A DNA stretch of 64,000 nt from Bacteroidota bacterium (GTDB lineage: Bacteria > Bacteroidota > Bacteroidia > Cytophagales > Cyclobacteriaceae): contig JAFDYY010000001.1 of the NCBI GenBank assembly GCA_018267195.1, positions 62,001-126,000 on the forward strand, in the 5' to 3' direction. Within the stretch, counting starts at the first letter, position 1. The number at the start of each line of letters is the position of its first letter. Below the pieces are notes generated by a model. It saw only the letters and a program-made list of their open reading frames with translations, made no database searches and was not told where the DNA came from. This document shows, piece after piece, positions 10,222 through 19,854 of this stretch. Both the position numbers and the translations under genes were made by a program.

Positions 10222-10989
10222 TTACTCTCCTCCACCTACTTTTACTTCATAGCTGCTAACCATGGCTGAAAAGTATTCGCGGTTCATACGGGCAATATTG
10301 GCTACCGAAATAGCTTTAGGACACTCCGCCTCGCATGCACGTGTGTTGGTACAAGAGCCAAATCCTTCGCTATCCATTTGTTCCACCATTTTTTCCACAC
10401 GCTCTTTACGCTCGGCATGGCCCTGGGGCAACAAGGCAAACTGAGAAACCTTGGCACTGACAAAAAGCATAGCCGATGCATTTTTACAAGCTGCTACACA
10501 GGCACCACAGCCAATGCAAGCAGCCGCATCAAATGCTTCATCTGCAATTTTTTTGGGAATAGGAATTACGTTGGCATCGGGTACGCCACCGGTATTTACA
10601 CTTACGTACCCACCCGCTTGCTGTATTCGGTCGAACGCGCTTCGGTCGACCACCAGATCTTTGATTACCGGAAAAGCCTGTGCCCGCCAAGGTTCTACGG
10701 TAATGGTTTCTCCGTCTTTAAATGTTCGCATGTGCAACTGGCAAGTAGTCGTCTGCAGCGGGCCATGGGGCTGCCCGTTGATATACATACTGCACATCCC
10801 GCAGATGCCTTCGCGGCAGTCGTGATCAAAATGGATTGGTTCTTCTCCTTTTTTAATGAGTTGGGTATTAAGGACATCCATCATTTCAAGAAACGACATA
10901 TCGGAAGATACGTGATCATGCTGATAGGTCTTAAACTCTCCTTTGGCATCTTTACTTTTTTGCCTCCAAACCTTTAAAGTGATTTTCAT
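10222..10989 (-). CDS. sdhB: Succinate dehydrogenase/fumarate reductase iron-sulfur subunit
   Basis: Electron-transfer subunit of complex II, 255 residues. Three cluster motifs are visible in order: [2Fe-2S] in [19 protein letters not shown] plus the Cys of TTTC; [4Fe-4S] in [12 protein letters not shown]; and [3Fe-4S] with [13 protein letters not shown]. It passes electrons from SdhA flavin to the SdhC hemes at the inner membrane. It is the last gene of sdhCAB, 33 bases after sdhA. The gene order and single membrane subunit are those of type-B menaquinone-linked enzymes. Confidence 0.97.
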   Translation of the reverse strand: MKITLKVWRQKSKDAKGEFKTYQHDHVSSDMSFLEMMDVLNTQLIKKGEEPIHFDHDCREGICGMCSMYINGQPHGPLQTTTCQLHMRTFKDGETITVEPWRAQAFPVIKDLVVDRSAFDRIQQAGGYVSVNTGGVPDANVIPIPKKIADEAFDAAACIGCGACVAACKNASAMLFVSAKVSQFALLPQGHAERKERVEKMVEQMDSEGFGSCTNTRACEAECPKAISVANIARMNREYFSAMVSSYEVKVGGGE

Positions 10990-11022
10990 CTTATTAGCGA
11001 TTTATGAGATTCAACTATTTTT

Positions 11023-12948
11023 TTATTTATAACTACGTTGAGTAAGTTTTACATTTTCAAACTTCAACTCTTCTTTGTGCAGTTCTTCCGGCTGATTTTC
11101 GCCTTTATATTCCCATGCGGAGGAGTATGCGTAATCGTTATCTATGCGCAATGCCTCACCATCGGTGGTTTGAGATTCTTCACGGAAATGGCAGCCGCAA
11201 GACTCTTTTCTGTCGAGCGCATCGTCCACCATCAATTCGCCCAGTTCAAGGAAATCAGCCACCCGGCCAGCTTTCTCCAACTCCATATTTAATTCATTGG
11301 CACTGCCCACTACATCTACGTTTTGCCAGAACTCAGTACGCAGCTCTTGAATTTTTTTCTTGGCTATTCTTAAACCGGCATCATTGCGCGACATCCCGCA
11401 GTATTCCCACAAGGTTAACCCCAGCTCGCGGTGAAATTCATCTACTGTTTTCTTTCCTTTAATAGATAATAACTTTTGAACGCGACTGTTCACGGCCTCT
11501 ATTGTTTCTTTAAAAACAGGGTGATCGGTGCTTACTTTATCATTCCAACCGATGCCGGCCAGATAGTCGCCAATAGTGTAAGGGATTACAAAATACCCAT
11601 CTGCTAATCCTTGCATCAAAGCACTTGCACCAAGGCGGTTAGCGCCATGATCGGAAAAATTGGCTTCCCCTAAGGCATACAGTCCGGGCACCGATGTCAT
11701 TAAATTATAATCTACCCAAAGCCCACCCATGGTATAGTGTACGGCCGGGAAAATCATCATCGGCATTTCGTAGGGATCATCTCCGGTAATTTGTTTGTAC
11801 ATATCAAACAGGTTGCCATATTTAGCTGAAATTACATCGCGGCCATCGCGCTTAATAGCATCAGCAAAATCAAGGAAAACAGCAAGCCCTGTAGCGCCCA
11901 CCCCACGGCCTTCATCGCACATCATTTTACCATTGCGCGAGGCTACATCGCGGGGTACCAGGTTTCCAAACGAAGGGTATTTGCGCTCTAAGAAATAATC
12001 ACGGTCTGCTTCCGCTATAGACCTAGCATCTTTTGCTTTCAGTCCCTTCACGGCTACTTTAGGCACCCAAACGCGGCCATCGTTGCGTAGTGATTCTGAC
12101 ATCAGCGTCAGTTTTGATTGATGATCGCCCGAAACCGGAATACATGTGGGGTGGATTTGTGTGAAGCAGGGGTTGGCAAATAAAGCACCTTTTTTGTGAG
12201 CCCTCCAGGCGGCCGTTACGTTCGATCCCTTGGCATTGGTCGAGAGATAAAATACATTTCCATACCCTCCTGTGCAAAGAAGGACGGCATGCGCACTGTG
12301 CGCCTCAATTTTACCGGTAATTAAATCGCGGGTAACTATGCCTCGCGCTTTTCCGTCAACCACCACTACATCAAGCATTTCGGTGCGGTTATACATTTTT
12401 ACCTTGCCATTGGCAATTTGGCGGTTCAAAGCACTGTAGGCCCCGAGCAAGAGTTGCTGGCCGGTTTGGCCACGTGCATAAAACGTGCGCGAGACCTGTG
12501 CTCCGCCAAATGAGCGGTTTGCCAACAGCCCTCCATATTCTCTGGCAAACGGAACACCTTGTGCTACACATTGGTCAATGATATTTACACTTACTTCGGC
12601 CAATCGGTGCACATTAGCTTCGCGAGCCCGGTAATCGCCTCCTTTTATGGTGTCGTAAAATAAACGGTAGATACTATCTCCGTCATTCTGATAATTTTTG
12701 GCTGCATTAATTCCACCTTGTGCGGCAATACTGTGGGCTCTGCGTGGGCTGTCTTGAAAACAAAATGCTTTTACGTTGTAGCCGAGTTCTCCTAAGGAGG
12801 CTGCGGCCGATGCGCCTGCTAACCCTGTACCCACTACTATGATTTCGTACTTTCTCTTGTTAGCCGGGTTAACCAACTTCAAGTTAAATTTATGTTTGGT
12901 CCACTTTTCAGCCAGCGGGCCCTCCGGTGATTTTGATTCGAGCTTCAT
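11023..12948 (-). CDS. sdhA: Succinate dehydrogenase/fumarate reductase flavoprotein subunit
   Basis: Catalytic flavoprotein of complex II, 641 residues, oxidising succinate to fumarate. The FAD fold motif [17 protein letters not shown] is near residue 41. The covalent FAD histidine sits in [15 protein letters not shown]. The active-site arginine region is VPRDVASR. The segment [21 protein letters not shown] is typical of the Bacteroidota/epsilonproteobacterial form. It is 12 bases after sdhC and 33 before sdhB, so one transcript is very likely. Confidence 0.97.
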   Translation of the reverse strand: MKLESKSPEGPLAEKWTKHKFNLKLVNPANKRKYEIIVVGTGLAGASAAASLGELGYNVKAFCFQDSPRRAHSIAAQGGINAAKNYQNDGDSIYRLFYDTIKGGDYRAREANVHRLAEVSVNIIDQCVAQGVPFAREYGGLLANRSFGGAQVSRTFYARGQTGQQLLLGAYSALNRQIANGKVKMYNRTEMLDVVVVDGKARGIVTRDLITGKIEAHSAHAVLLCTGGYGNVFYLSTNAKGSNVTAAWRAHKKGALFANPCFTQIHPTCIPVSGDHQSKLTLMSESLRNDGRVWVPKVAVKGLKAKDARSIAEADRDYFLERKYPSFGNLVPRDVASRNGKMMCDEGRGVGATGLAVFLDFADAIKRDGRDVISAKYGNLFDMYKQITGDDPYEMPMMIFPAVHYTMGGLWVDYNLMTSVPGLYALGEANFSDHGANRLGASALMQGLADGYFVIPYTIGDYLAGIGWNDKVSTDHPVFKETIEAVNSRVQKLLSIKGKKTVDEFHRELGLTLWEYCGMSRNDAGLRIAKKKIQELRTEFWQNVDVVGSANELNMELEKAGRVADFLELGELMVDDALDRKESCGCHFREESQTTDGEALRIDNDYAYSSAWEYKGENQPEELHKEELKFENVKLTQRSYK

Positions 12949-12960
12949 ATTATTTATAAA

Positions 12961-13641
12961 TCAAATGTTAAAATACATGGCCAACGGAATCCAAGCGAAC
13001 AATGCCGGAACCACAATGGCAAATGCTTTGCCTACAAAATGGATAAGCGGATTGTATTTAGGATGATTCAGCCCCAATGTTTGAAAGGCACTGATAAATC
13101 CATGCCACAAGTGAAAGCCGATTGCTATCATACAAAAACAGTAGAGTGCAACATACCACCCCACATGAAACCAATACGCTACTAACTTACTTAAGTCGCG
13201 GTATTCTTTGCCGTCATACATTACTGTTTCAATCCCGCCCCAGTGCATCTGCGCCCAAAAATCCTTCAGGTGGATTACAATAAAAACCAAAATAACAGTA
13301 CCTAGAATACCCATATTGCGTGATGACCAAATAGACGATTTGCCGCTAATAACAGCATACCCCACACCTCCCCGCGCATTTCTGTTTCGGATGGTGAGCC
13401 CCAGCGAAACACCCGCATGTAAAAGGATAAAAAAGAAATTTCCTTTTGAGATAACCTGAATGAGCGGGTTGGTACTCATAAACTCGGCATATACATTAAA
13501 TGCTCTGCCTCCGTCATGCTTCAGCAATTGCAGATTGCCTGCTAGGTGTACCGCCAAGAAGAGAATGAGAAACAATCCCGTCAAGGCCATGAGTACTTTT
13601 CGCCCCAGCGTACTGGAAAAAAGATCAATAAGCCATTTCAT
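12961..13641 (-). CDS. sdhC: Succinate dehydrogenase cytochrome b subunit (type B)
   Basis: Single di-heme membrane anchor of complex II, 226 residues, with five hydrophobic segments (for example KVLMALTGLFLILFLAVHLA and FFFILLHAGVSLGL). Histidines in the helices (VHLAGNLQ, LLHAGVS, VIHLKDFW, GFHLWHGF) are likely heme ligands. It would reduce menaquinone, consistent with ubiE/menG in this window. First gene of sdhCAB. Upstream, at 13741-13766, is a perfect palindrome of CRP/FNR type. Confidence 0.95.
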   Translation of the reverse strand: MKWLIDLFSSTLGRKVLMALTGLFLILFLAVHLAGNLQLLKHDGGRAFNVYAEFMSTNPLIQVISKGNFFFILLHAGVSLGLTIRNRNARGGVGYAVISGKSSIWSSRNMGILGTVILVFIVIHLKDFWAQMHWGGIETVMYDGKEYRDLSKLVAYWFHVGWYVALYCFCMIAIGFHLWHGFISAFQTLGLNHPKYNPLIHFVGKAFAIVVPALFAWIPLAMYFNI

Positions 13642-13740
13642 CTGTTAATATTTTTTTTGGTTAGACCGGATGAAGTGCCTATGTTTCTTAAATCTGTTTC
13701 TATTATTAAAAACGGATTAGAACATAACCACCTCATGCAC

Positions 13741-13766
13741 GTATTTTTGATGTGTGTCAAAAATAC
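13741..13766. promoter_or_regulatory. CRP/FNR-like palindrome upstream of sdhCAB
   Basis: A perfect inverted repeat, GTATTTTTGA-N6-TCAAAAATAC, with 10-bp arms, is centred about 112 bases before the sdhC start. The core TTGA-N6-TCAA has the spacing of FNR sites (TTGAT-N4-ATCAA). On the minus strand a -7-like TATGTTCT at 13726-13719 would place the palindrome near -40, an activator position. The promoter call is tentative. Confidence 0.5.
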
Positions 13767-13856
13767 TCGTCAAAGATTTACGAAACAAAGAAGGCTTACA
13801 AATGTTTTTACACAGTTAGAATCTTTTAGATGATTGACCGGAATAAAAAATCGGTC

Positions 13857-13964
13857 TCAGAGAAATTCAAAAAGAAGCACGATCAGGCAGATCGTAACCA
13901 ACATTATCAGCAGAAACCACTCACGTCTGATAAAGTTTATAATCTTATTGAACATCGAATTCAT
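13857..13964 (-). CDS. Small membrane protein, 35 aa (unlisted micro-ORF)
   Basis: An ATG at 13964 opens a 35-codon frame ending in TGA at 13857. The peptide starts MNSMFNKIINFIRREW, then has one hydrophobic helix of about 17 residues rich in L, I and V, and ends FEFL. The positively charged RR before the helix suggests N-in orientation. An A/T-rich stretch precedes the ATG. It lies in the sdhC-dnaE gap, on the sdh strand. The layout of basic head plus single helix is common for bacterial micro-proteins; function unknown. Coding status rests on this composition alone. Confidence 0.5.
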   Translation of the reverse strand: MNSMFNKIINFIRREWFLLIMLVTICLIVLLFEFL

Positions 13965-14024
13965 AAAAAAAATGGGTTTTGTTATGTTGTTACATTACCA
14001 AAGTAATGCCTTTACATTATTATA

Positions 14025-14035
14025 TTGATTATCAA
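14025..14035. promoter_or_regulatory. TTGATTATCAA palindrome upstream of dnaE
   Basis: TTGATTATCAATTACTTATAAA aligns with the yceI upstream element TTGATAATCAGTTGCTTACAAA and, in its core, with the aconitase one. ATTATCAAT repeats again about 21 bases on. It lies about 120 bases before the dnaE start. Its function is unknown. Confidence 0.4.
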
Positions 14036-14151
14036 TTACTTATAAATTATCAATCTACTATCTTAGTCTTGGTATAAGACTTTTTTCCTGAATTGGGAAA
14101 GTCAGCTATAGTTCTTCTTTTATAATTTTACGCATACAACCACTTTCGTAT

Positions 14152-17100
14152 ATGTATCTGATATTCGACACAGAAACCACCGGTATTCCGCATAACCGAA
14201 CCGCCCCGATTACCGACCTTGAAAACTGGCCAAGGTTGGTGCAACTGGCCTGGCAACTTCACGATGGGCACGGCAAACTTCTCTCGCAGCATAACTATAT
14301 AGTTAAGCCGGATGGTTTCGATATTCCATTTAAAGCGGAACAGATTCACGGCATCTCTACACGCAGAGCACTGGAAGAAGGACGCAATCTGAAAGAAGTA
14401 TTGAATATACTGGAAACTGATCTGGCCCGCACACGTGTTTTAGTAGGACACAATATTGAATTCGACATTAATATTATCGGGGCAGAGTTTATACGCACCG
14501 CACTCCCTACCGACCATTTTCTATCCTTGCAAAAAAATGATACCGGAACAGCCTCAATTGAATTTTGTCGTTTACAGGGAGGCATTGGGGGAAGATTAAA
14601 AATACCCCGGCTCGAAGAACTCCACCAAAAATTATTCGGAAAAGGTTTTGACGATGCCCACGATGCCAGCTATGATGTAGCGGCTACGGCACGCTCCTAT
14701 TTTGAGCTGATCAAACGCCAGATAATAAAACCGTATGACTCTACCCTTCCCGAAGACATTACTTATCAAGAGCCTGTACTCGAAAAAGGGAATTCATCCA
14801 AAAAAGAAAAAGAAGCTAACATTAACTATACCGAAAATACGGGAGCCAATCGACTGGTGGATGTTGATTTCTGTCACCTGCATGTGCACTCTCAATACTC
14901 GGTGTTACAGGCCACACCCGATGTTGAAAAGCTAATTTTAAAAGCGAAGGAATACAATATGCCTGCCCTTGCTATTACCGACTTGGGCAACATGTACTCA
15001 GCCTTTGAGTTTGTTAGCAAAGCTTTGGCGCATAATATTAAGCCAATTGTAGGGTGCGAATTTTATGTGAGCACCGATAGAAAAAAATTAAAATTCACTA
15101 AAGACGATCCCGACAAACGCTATAACCAGGTGTTGCTGGCTAAGAACAAAACCGGATACCATAATCTGGCTAAACTCAGCTCAATAGCTTATACCGAAGG
15201 ATTATACGGCCTCTATCCACGTATAGATAAAGAACTGGTTACCCAACACAAGGAAGGAGTTATTGCCACAACGGGTGGAATAGCCAGCGAAATTCCTCAT
15301 TTAATCCTGCACGTAGGCGAGCGGCAAGCAGAAGATGCTTTTGTATGGTGGCATACTACGTTTGCCGATGATTTTTATATAGAACTAAACCGGCACGGGA
15401 CACGCGAAGAAGAAAGGGTAAATGAAACACTCTTGAGGTTTGCCCAAAAACATCAGGTAAAATACATGGCGGCCAATGAATGTTACTATCTCGAGAAAAA
15501 TGAATCGAATGCGCACGATGTGCTTCTCTGTATTAAAGAAGGCGAATTTCAGTCCACCCCTATCGGGGAAGGTCGTGGCAAACGATACGGATTGCCCAAC
15601 GATCAGTTTTACCTGAAGTCGCAAGAAGAGATGAAACAATTGTTTCGCGATTTACCGGAAGCAATAACAACTATTGGCGAAATCGTAAACAAAATAGAAA
15701 AATATGAACTGAAGCGAAATGTTCTACTGCCCAAGTTTAACATACCCGATCATTTTTCAACGGAAGATGAATACCTCAAACACCTTACCTACGAAGGCGC
15801 TAAAAAAAAATACAACACCGTTACTCCTGAAATAAAAGAGCGGCTCGATTTTGAATTGGAAACGATACGAAAAACAGGTTATCCCGGATATTTTTTAATA
15901 GTGCAGGATTTTACTTCTAAAGCCCGTGAAATGGGCGTAAGTGTAGGACCCGGCCGAGGTTCAGCCGCAGGCTCGGCCGTAGCCTTCTGCATCGGTATTA
16001 CCAACGTAGACCCCATAGCCTACGATTTGCTATTTGAACGTTTCCTTAACCCAGACCGCGTGTCGCTGCCCGATATTGATATTGACTTTGATGACGAAGG
16101 CCGCGACAAGGTATTGAAATACGTAATCGAAAAATATGGCCATAGCCAGGTGGCTCAAATTATTACCTATGGCACCATGGCTGCTAAATCATCCATACGC
16201 GATTGCGCCCGTGTCATGGAGTTGCCCTTGGCCGATGCCAACATGATCGCCAAACTTGTTCCTGAAAAACCGGGCACTACCCTACAAACTGCATTTGAAG
16301 AAGTACGCGAACTAAGCGACTTGAAAAATGGCACTGATAAACGAGCCGATGTACTGAAACAAGCCGTAGTGTTAGAAGGTTCGCTTAGAAATACCGGAAC
16401 CCATGCCTGCGGAGTCATCATTACACCCGATGCACTAACCAATTTTGTGCCCGTAGCTAAAGCCAAAGACTCCGAGATGCTCGTTACGCAATTCGACAAC
16501 AGCGTAGTAGAAAGCGCAGGCTTGCTGAAGATGGATTTTCTTGGCCTCACCACACTCACCATTATTTCGACCGCTATAAAAAACATAAAAAAAAGAAGAG
16601 GCATTGATATTGATATAGACACCATCCCGTTAAACGATCTCAAAACCTATCAACTATACCAACGTGGAGAAACCACCGGCACTTTTCAGTTTGAAAGTGA
16701 CGGAATGATTGCTTACCTCAAAGCCCTGAAGCCCGATAAGTTTGAAGATCTCATCGCCATGAATGCACTCTACCGACCCGGCCCGATGGAATATATCCCG
16801 AACTTCATTGCCCGTAAAAATGGCCGCGAAGCTATTAAATACGATCTGCCCGAAATGGAGGAATATTTAAAGGATACCTACGGCATTACGGTGTATCAGG
16901 AGCAGGTGATGTTGCTGTCGCAAAAGTTGGCCGGGTTTAGCAAAGGCGATGCCGATGTGCTGCGCAAAGCCATGGGCAAAAAGCAAATTGAAGTACTCCA
17001 AAAAATGAAAGATAAATTCATTGAAGGTTGCAAAAAAAATAACCACGATGAACGCATTGCCGAAAAAATATGGAAAGACTGGGAAGCCTTTGCCCAGTAC

Positions 17101-18342
17101 GCATTTAATAAATCACATTCTACTTGTTATTCGTTAGTGGCTTATCAAACAGCCTACTTAAAAGCCAACTATACAGCTGAATACATGGCAGCCGTACTTA
17201 CCCACTCGCAGAATAACTTAGATAATGTTACCTATTTTATAGATGAGTGTCGTCAACAAAATATTGACGTACTAGGGCCCCATGTTAATGAATCGGGTAT
17301 CTATTTTGAAGTAAACACCAAAGGGGAAATTAGGTTTGGGTTGGGCGCTATTAAAGGTGCAGGCGATGCAGCCGCAGAAGCGATCATTCGCGAGCGCGAA
17401 GCCCATGGGCCTTACACCGATATTTTTGATTTCGCCAAACGCCTTAGCCAGCGATCGGTAAATAAAAAAACTTTTGAATGTCTGGCTTTGTCGGGCGCAT
17501 TTGATTGTTTCGCCCAGTTTCACCGCAGACAATACCTGGCCGGAAAAGAGGGCGATGTATCGCTTACCGAAAAAGTAATACGTTATGCCGCCAAACTTCA
17601 GCAGGAAAGCGAAAGCGCCCAAGCCAGTCTTTTTGGGGGCGACACCGGCACGGTGCTGCCTCAACCAAAAATAGAATCCATCGAACCATTTAGCGAACTG
17701 GAAAAACTTCACTTTGAAAAAGAAGTAGTAGGGGTTTATCTATCCGGCCATCCGTTAGACAATTTCAAATTTGAATTAGACACGTTTACCAACACCTCTG
17801 TAACCGAGTTAAATCATTTAGAAAACAAAGAAGGCAAAGAATGTAAAGTAGGCGGCATTGTATCTTCGGTAGAGCACCGGCTAACCAAGACCGGGAAACC
17901 TTTTGGAAAATTGATATTGGAAGATTTCAGCGGCAAGCATGAGTTTACGTTGTGGAGTGAAGACTACCTGAAATACAAATCATTTTTAATGCCCGGAATT
18001 TTTCTTTTTATAGAAGGCAACGTGGCCCGCAGAACCTGGGGCGACATGAATTTAGAGTATAAGATAAGAAACATAGACCTGCTCAATGAAATTGGCAACA
18101 AGCGAGCCAAAGGATTGCAACTGAAAGTACTTTCGGCCAGCATAAATTCTGAACTCATTTCGGAAATAGAAAAACTTTGCCACGAATATGCAGGCACATG
18201 TCCTTTGTATTTAAAAATACAAGACGAAGAAGAAAGTGTAAATCTGGAAATGCTCTCCCGCAAATACAGGGTTAAAGCCGTAAATGAGGTGGTTACTAAA
18301 TTCCAAAAAATAAAAGACATTACGATGGAAGTGGTGGCTTGA
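14152..18342 (+). CDS. dnaE: DNA polymerase III alpha subunit with N-terminal DnaQ-like exonuclease
   Basis: Replicative polymerase of 1396 residues; stand-alone DnaE is about 1160-1200. The extra N-terminus (about 1-190) is a DEDDh exonuclease: ExoI DTETTG at 6-11, ExoII GHNIEFDINI, ExoIII HDASYDVAATA. A linker of about 45 residues leads to the PHP domain (HLHVHS near 242). There the usual TDHGN reads TDLGN, so one metal ligand is lost. The polymerase aspartates are in PDIDIDFDD (Asp641, Asp643). Helix-hairpin-helix (LALSGAFDCF) and an OB-fold (from about 1233) follow. The fusion would provide proofreading in cis. It is divergent from sdhCAB and ends 2 bases from the stop of the facing SDR gene. 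Confidence 0.96.
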   Translation: MYLIFDTETTGIPHNRTAPITDLENWPRLVQLAWQLHDGHGKLLSQHNYIVKPDGFDIPFKAEQIHGISTRRALEEGRNLKEVLNILETDLARTRVLVGHNIEFDINIIGAEFIRTALPTDHFLSLQKNDTGTASIEFCRLQGGIGGRLKIPRLEELHQKLFGKGFDDAHDASYDVAATARSYFELIKRQIIKPYDSTLPEDITYQEPVLEKGNSSKKEKEANINYTENTGANRLVDVDFCHLHVHSQYSVLQATPDVEKLILKAKEYNMPALAITDLGNMYSAFEFVSKALAHNIKPIVGCEFYVSTDRKKLKFTKDDPDKRYNQVLLAKNKTGYHNLAKLSSIAYTEGLYGLYPRIDKELVTQHKEGVIATTGGIASEIPHLILHVGERQAEDAFVWWHTTFADDFYIELNRHGTREEERVNETLLRFAQKHQVKYMAANECYYLEKNESNAHDVLLCIKEGEFQSTPIGEGRGKRYGLPNDQFYLKSQEEMKQLFRDLPEAITTIGEIVNKIEKYELKRNVLLPKFNIPDHFSTEDEYLKHLTYEGAKKKYNTVTPEIKERLDFELETIRKTGYPGYFLIVQDFTSKAREMGVSVGPGRGSAAGSAVAFCIGITNVDPIAYDLLFERFLNPDRVSLPDIDIDFDDEGRDKVLKYVIEKYGHSQVAQIITYGTMAAKSSIRDCARVMELPLADANMIAKLVPEKPGTTLQTAFEEVRELSDLKNGTDKRADVLKQAVVLEGSLRNTGTHACGVIITPDALTNFVPVAKAKDSEMLVTQFDNSVVESAGLLKMDFLGLTTLTIISTAIKNIKKRRGIDIDIDTIPLNDLKTYQLYQRGETTGTFQFESDGMIAYLKALKPDKFEDLIAMNALYRPGPMEYIPNFIARKNGREAIKYDLPEMEEYLKDTYGITVYQEQVMLLSQKLAGFSKGDADVLRKAMGKKQIEVLQKMKDKFIEGCKKNNHDERIAEKIWKDWEAFAQYAFNKSHSTCYSLVAYQTAYLKANYTAEYMAAVLTHSQNNLDNVTYFIDECRQQNIDVLGPHVNESGIYFEVNTKGEIRFGLGAIKGAGDAAAEAIIREREAHGPYTDIFDFAKRLSQRSVNKKTFECLALSGAFDCFAQFHRRQYLAGKEGDVSLTEKVIRYAAKLQQESESAQASLFGGDTGTVLPQPKIESIEPFSELEKLHFEKEVVGVYLSGHPLDNFKFELDTFTNTSVTELNHLENKEGKECKVGGIVSSVEHRLTKTGKPFGKLILEDFSGKHEFTLWSEDYLKYKSFLMPGIFLFIEGNVARRTWGDMNLEYKIRNIDLLNEIGNKRAKGLQLKVLSASINSELISEIEKLCHEYAGTCPLYLKIQDEEESVNLEMLSRKYRVKAVNEVVTKFQKIKDITMEVVA

Positions 18343-18344
18343 AA

Positions 18345-19100
18345 TCACCCCCGCTTCACGGTAGTGGCGCTGGCTTGGGCTGTAGGAAAAATAGTGATAT
18401 CGCCCAGTGCCACATGGGCTGGCCGTGTTACACAATATAAAATTAAATCGGCAATATCTTCTCCTTTTAGCGGCATCATACCTTGATATACATTCTTTGC
18501 CCGGGCAGAATCTCCTTTAAAACGCACCAGTGAAAATTCTGTTTCCACCATACCCGGATGGATACCGGTTACTTTTATTCCATACGGATTCAAGTCTATG
18601 CGCATACCTTTCGTAATCGCATCTACGGCAAATTTACTGGCACAATACACGTTGCCATTGGCATATACTTCTTGGCCGGCTATTGAGCCAATGTTTATAA
18701 TATGTCCCGATTTTTGAGCGATCATTCCGGGCATTATTTCTTTTGATACATACAAGAGTCCTTTTACATTACCATCTATCATCGCATCCCAGTCTTTTAC
18801 ATCTCCGTCTTGTATGGGCGATAGCCCATGTGCATTACCGGCATTGTTGATGAGCACATCTATGTTTTTCCATTTCCCGGAAAGGGATGCGATGGAAGCA
18901 ACCACCTGCTGCTGATCGCGCACATCGAACAATAACGTTTTTACTTCTGTCAGGCCCGTTAGTTCTTCAGCTAGTTTAGTCAATTTTTCTTTTCTGCGGC
19001 CACACAATATCAACGGATACTCGTTTTTAGCCAACACGTGTGCCGTGGCTTCACCTATACCCGATGTGGCTCCGGTAATAAAAACAACTTCCTTACTCAT
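18345..19100 (-). CDS. SDR family NAD(P)-dependent oxidoreductase (YdfG-like)
   Basis: Classical short-chain dehydrogenase of 251 residues. Cofactor motif TGATSGIG is at 10-17, NNAG at 85-88, and the catalytic set is Ser139 (NIGSIAG), Tyr152 and Lys156 (YCASK). The CGRRKEKL turn after beta-2 contains arginines that favour NADPH. It resembles YdfG-type 3-hydroxy acid/serine dehydrogenases, but the substrate is not fixed by sequence. It lies 13 bases downstream of porT on the same strand and may be cotranscribed with ubiE-porT. Confidence 0.92.
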   Translation of the reverse strand: MSKEVVFITGATSGIGEATAHVLAKNEYPLILCGRRKEKLTKLAEELTGLTEVKTLLFDVRDQQQVVASIASLSGKWKNIDVLINNAGNAHGLSPIQDGDVKDWDAMIDGNVKGLLYVSKEIMPGMIAQKSGHIINIGSIAGQEVYANGNVYCASKFAVDAITKGMRIDLNPYGIKVTGIHPGMVETEFSLVRFKGDSARAKNVYQGMMPLKGEDIADLILYCVTRPAHVALGDITIFPTAQASATTVKRG

Positions 19101-19113
19101 AAGTGAAAATATT

Positions 19114-19854
19114 TTACTGAAAGATAAAGTAAACAGAAATAGTATTGGTGTTCAACCGGCTGAGTGGAGCCTGATAAACAGTGTACTGGTCGCCCAGCAT
19201 ATTGACAATGCCTCGTGAAAAACGGATCTCCTGAGAAAGTTTAAACAGGGGAAAATAAAAATCGAATCCCATGCCTATATCCATGCTCAGGTTATGTTTT
19301 TGTATGGAAAGACCAGTCGTAGAATTGCCAATATCATTTTTTCCGGAAGCTTCGAAAGCCGGTGTAAACCCGCCCAGCATATACATGCGCACATTGCCCC
19401 TGCGTACCGATTTGTATTTTAACAACAAAGGAAATTCGACCAGTGTAGTTTCTACCAATTGCGACTGCACCGGTGCGTTGGTATAATAATAGTAAAGTTT
19501 ATGTGTGTAAAATCCCGCTTTAGGCATTAACCGTATGTCAAAAAAATCACCAAGTTTATAGTTGATTAAAAACCCTAAGGAAAACCCCGGCAGAAAAACC
19601 GGCTGCACGGCTTGCAGGGTATCTAATTTTTTAGATACAAAACGGTTAGAATACTTTACCTGGTAAGACGAAGTGTGAATCCCGATGCTGAATCCGTATG
19701 TCAGTTTCTTGTCGTCATAACTCATGTTATGCTGCCGCGCCCAACGAAACAACTGCGCCTTTCCCACTTGGGGGCACAAGCACAGCACGGCCGCCAGCAG
19801 GCCTACTTGGTAGCCGTGTACAACGAACTTATGCCAAAGGTAAGCGAGCGACAT
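19114..19854 (-). CDS. porT: PorT family outer-membrane beta-barrel protein
   Basis: 246-residue barrel protein with an N-terminal hydrophobic stretch ending in QVGKAQ, a likely signal peptide, and alternating beta strands ending in ISVYFIFQ with a terminal aromatic. PorT/SprT proteins are components of, or accessories to, the type IX secretion system of Bacteroidota. The gene directly follows ubiE/menG, an arrangement I recall for porT in this phylum. Its start overlaps the end of ubiE by 52 bases. No closer ATG exists before the signal peptide, though a GTG or TTG could serve. No other T9SS gene is in the window. Confidence 0.8.
   Translation of the reverse strand: MSLAYLWHKFVVHGYQVGLLAAVLCLCPQVGKAQLFRWARQHNMSYDDKKLTYGFSIGIHTSSYQVKYSNRFVSKKLDTLQAVQPVFLPGFSLGFLINYKLGDFFDIRLMPKAGFYTHKLYYYYTNAPVQSQLVETTLVEFPLLLKYKSVRRGNVRMYMLGGFTPAFEASGKNDIGNSTTGLSIQKHNLSMDIGMGFDFYFPLFKLSQEIRFSRGIVNMLGDQYTVYQAPLSRLNTNTISVYFIFQ

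Larger units (their letters stand above)
13642..14151. other. 510-base divergent region between sdhC and dnaE
   Basis: This region holds the sdh leader, an FNR-like palindrome (13741-13766), a 35-codon membrane micro-ORF on the minus strand (13857-13964) and a TTGATTATCAA palindrome (14025-14035) with a second partial copy near 14048. The rightward frame at 13834-14028 overlaps the micro-ORF and looks like chance. No RNA gene or mobile element is seen. Confidence 0.7.

Noticed and set aside
13834..14028. 64-residue rightward frame upstream of dnaE
   Set aside because: It has no recognisable signal or composition and lies antisense to the more convincing 35-residue membrane ORF.
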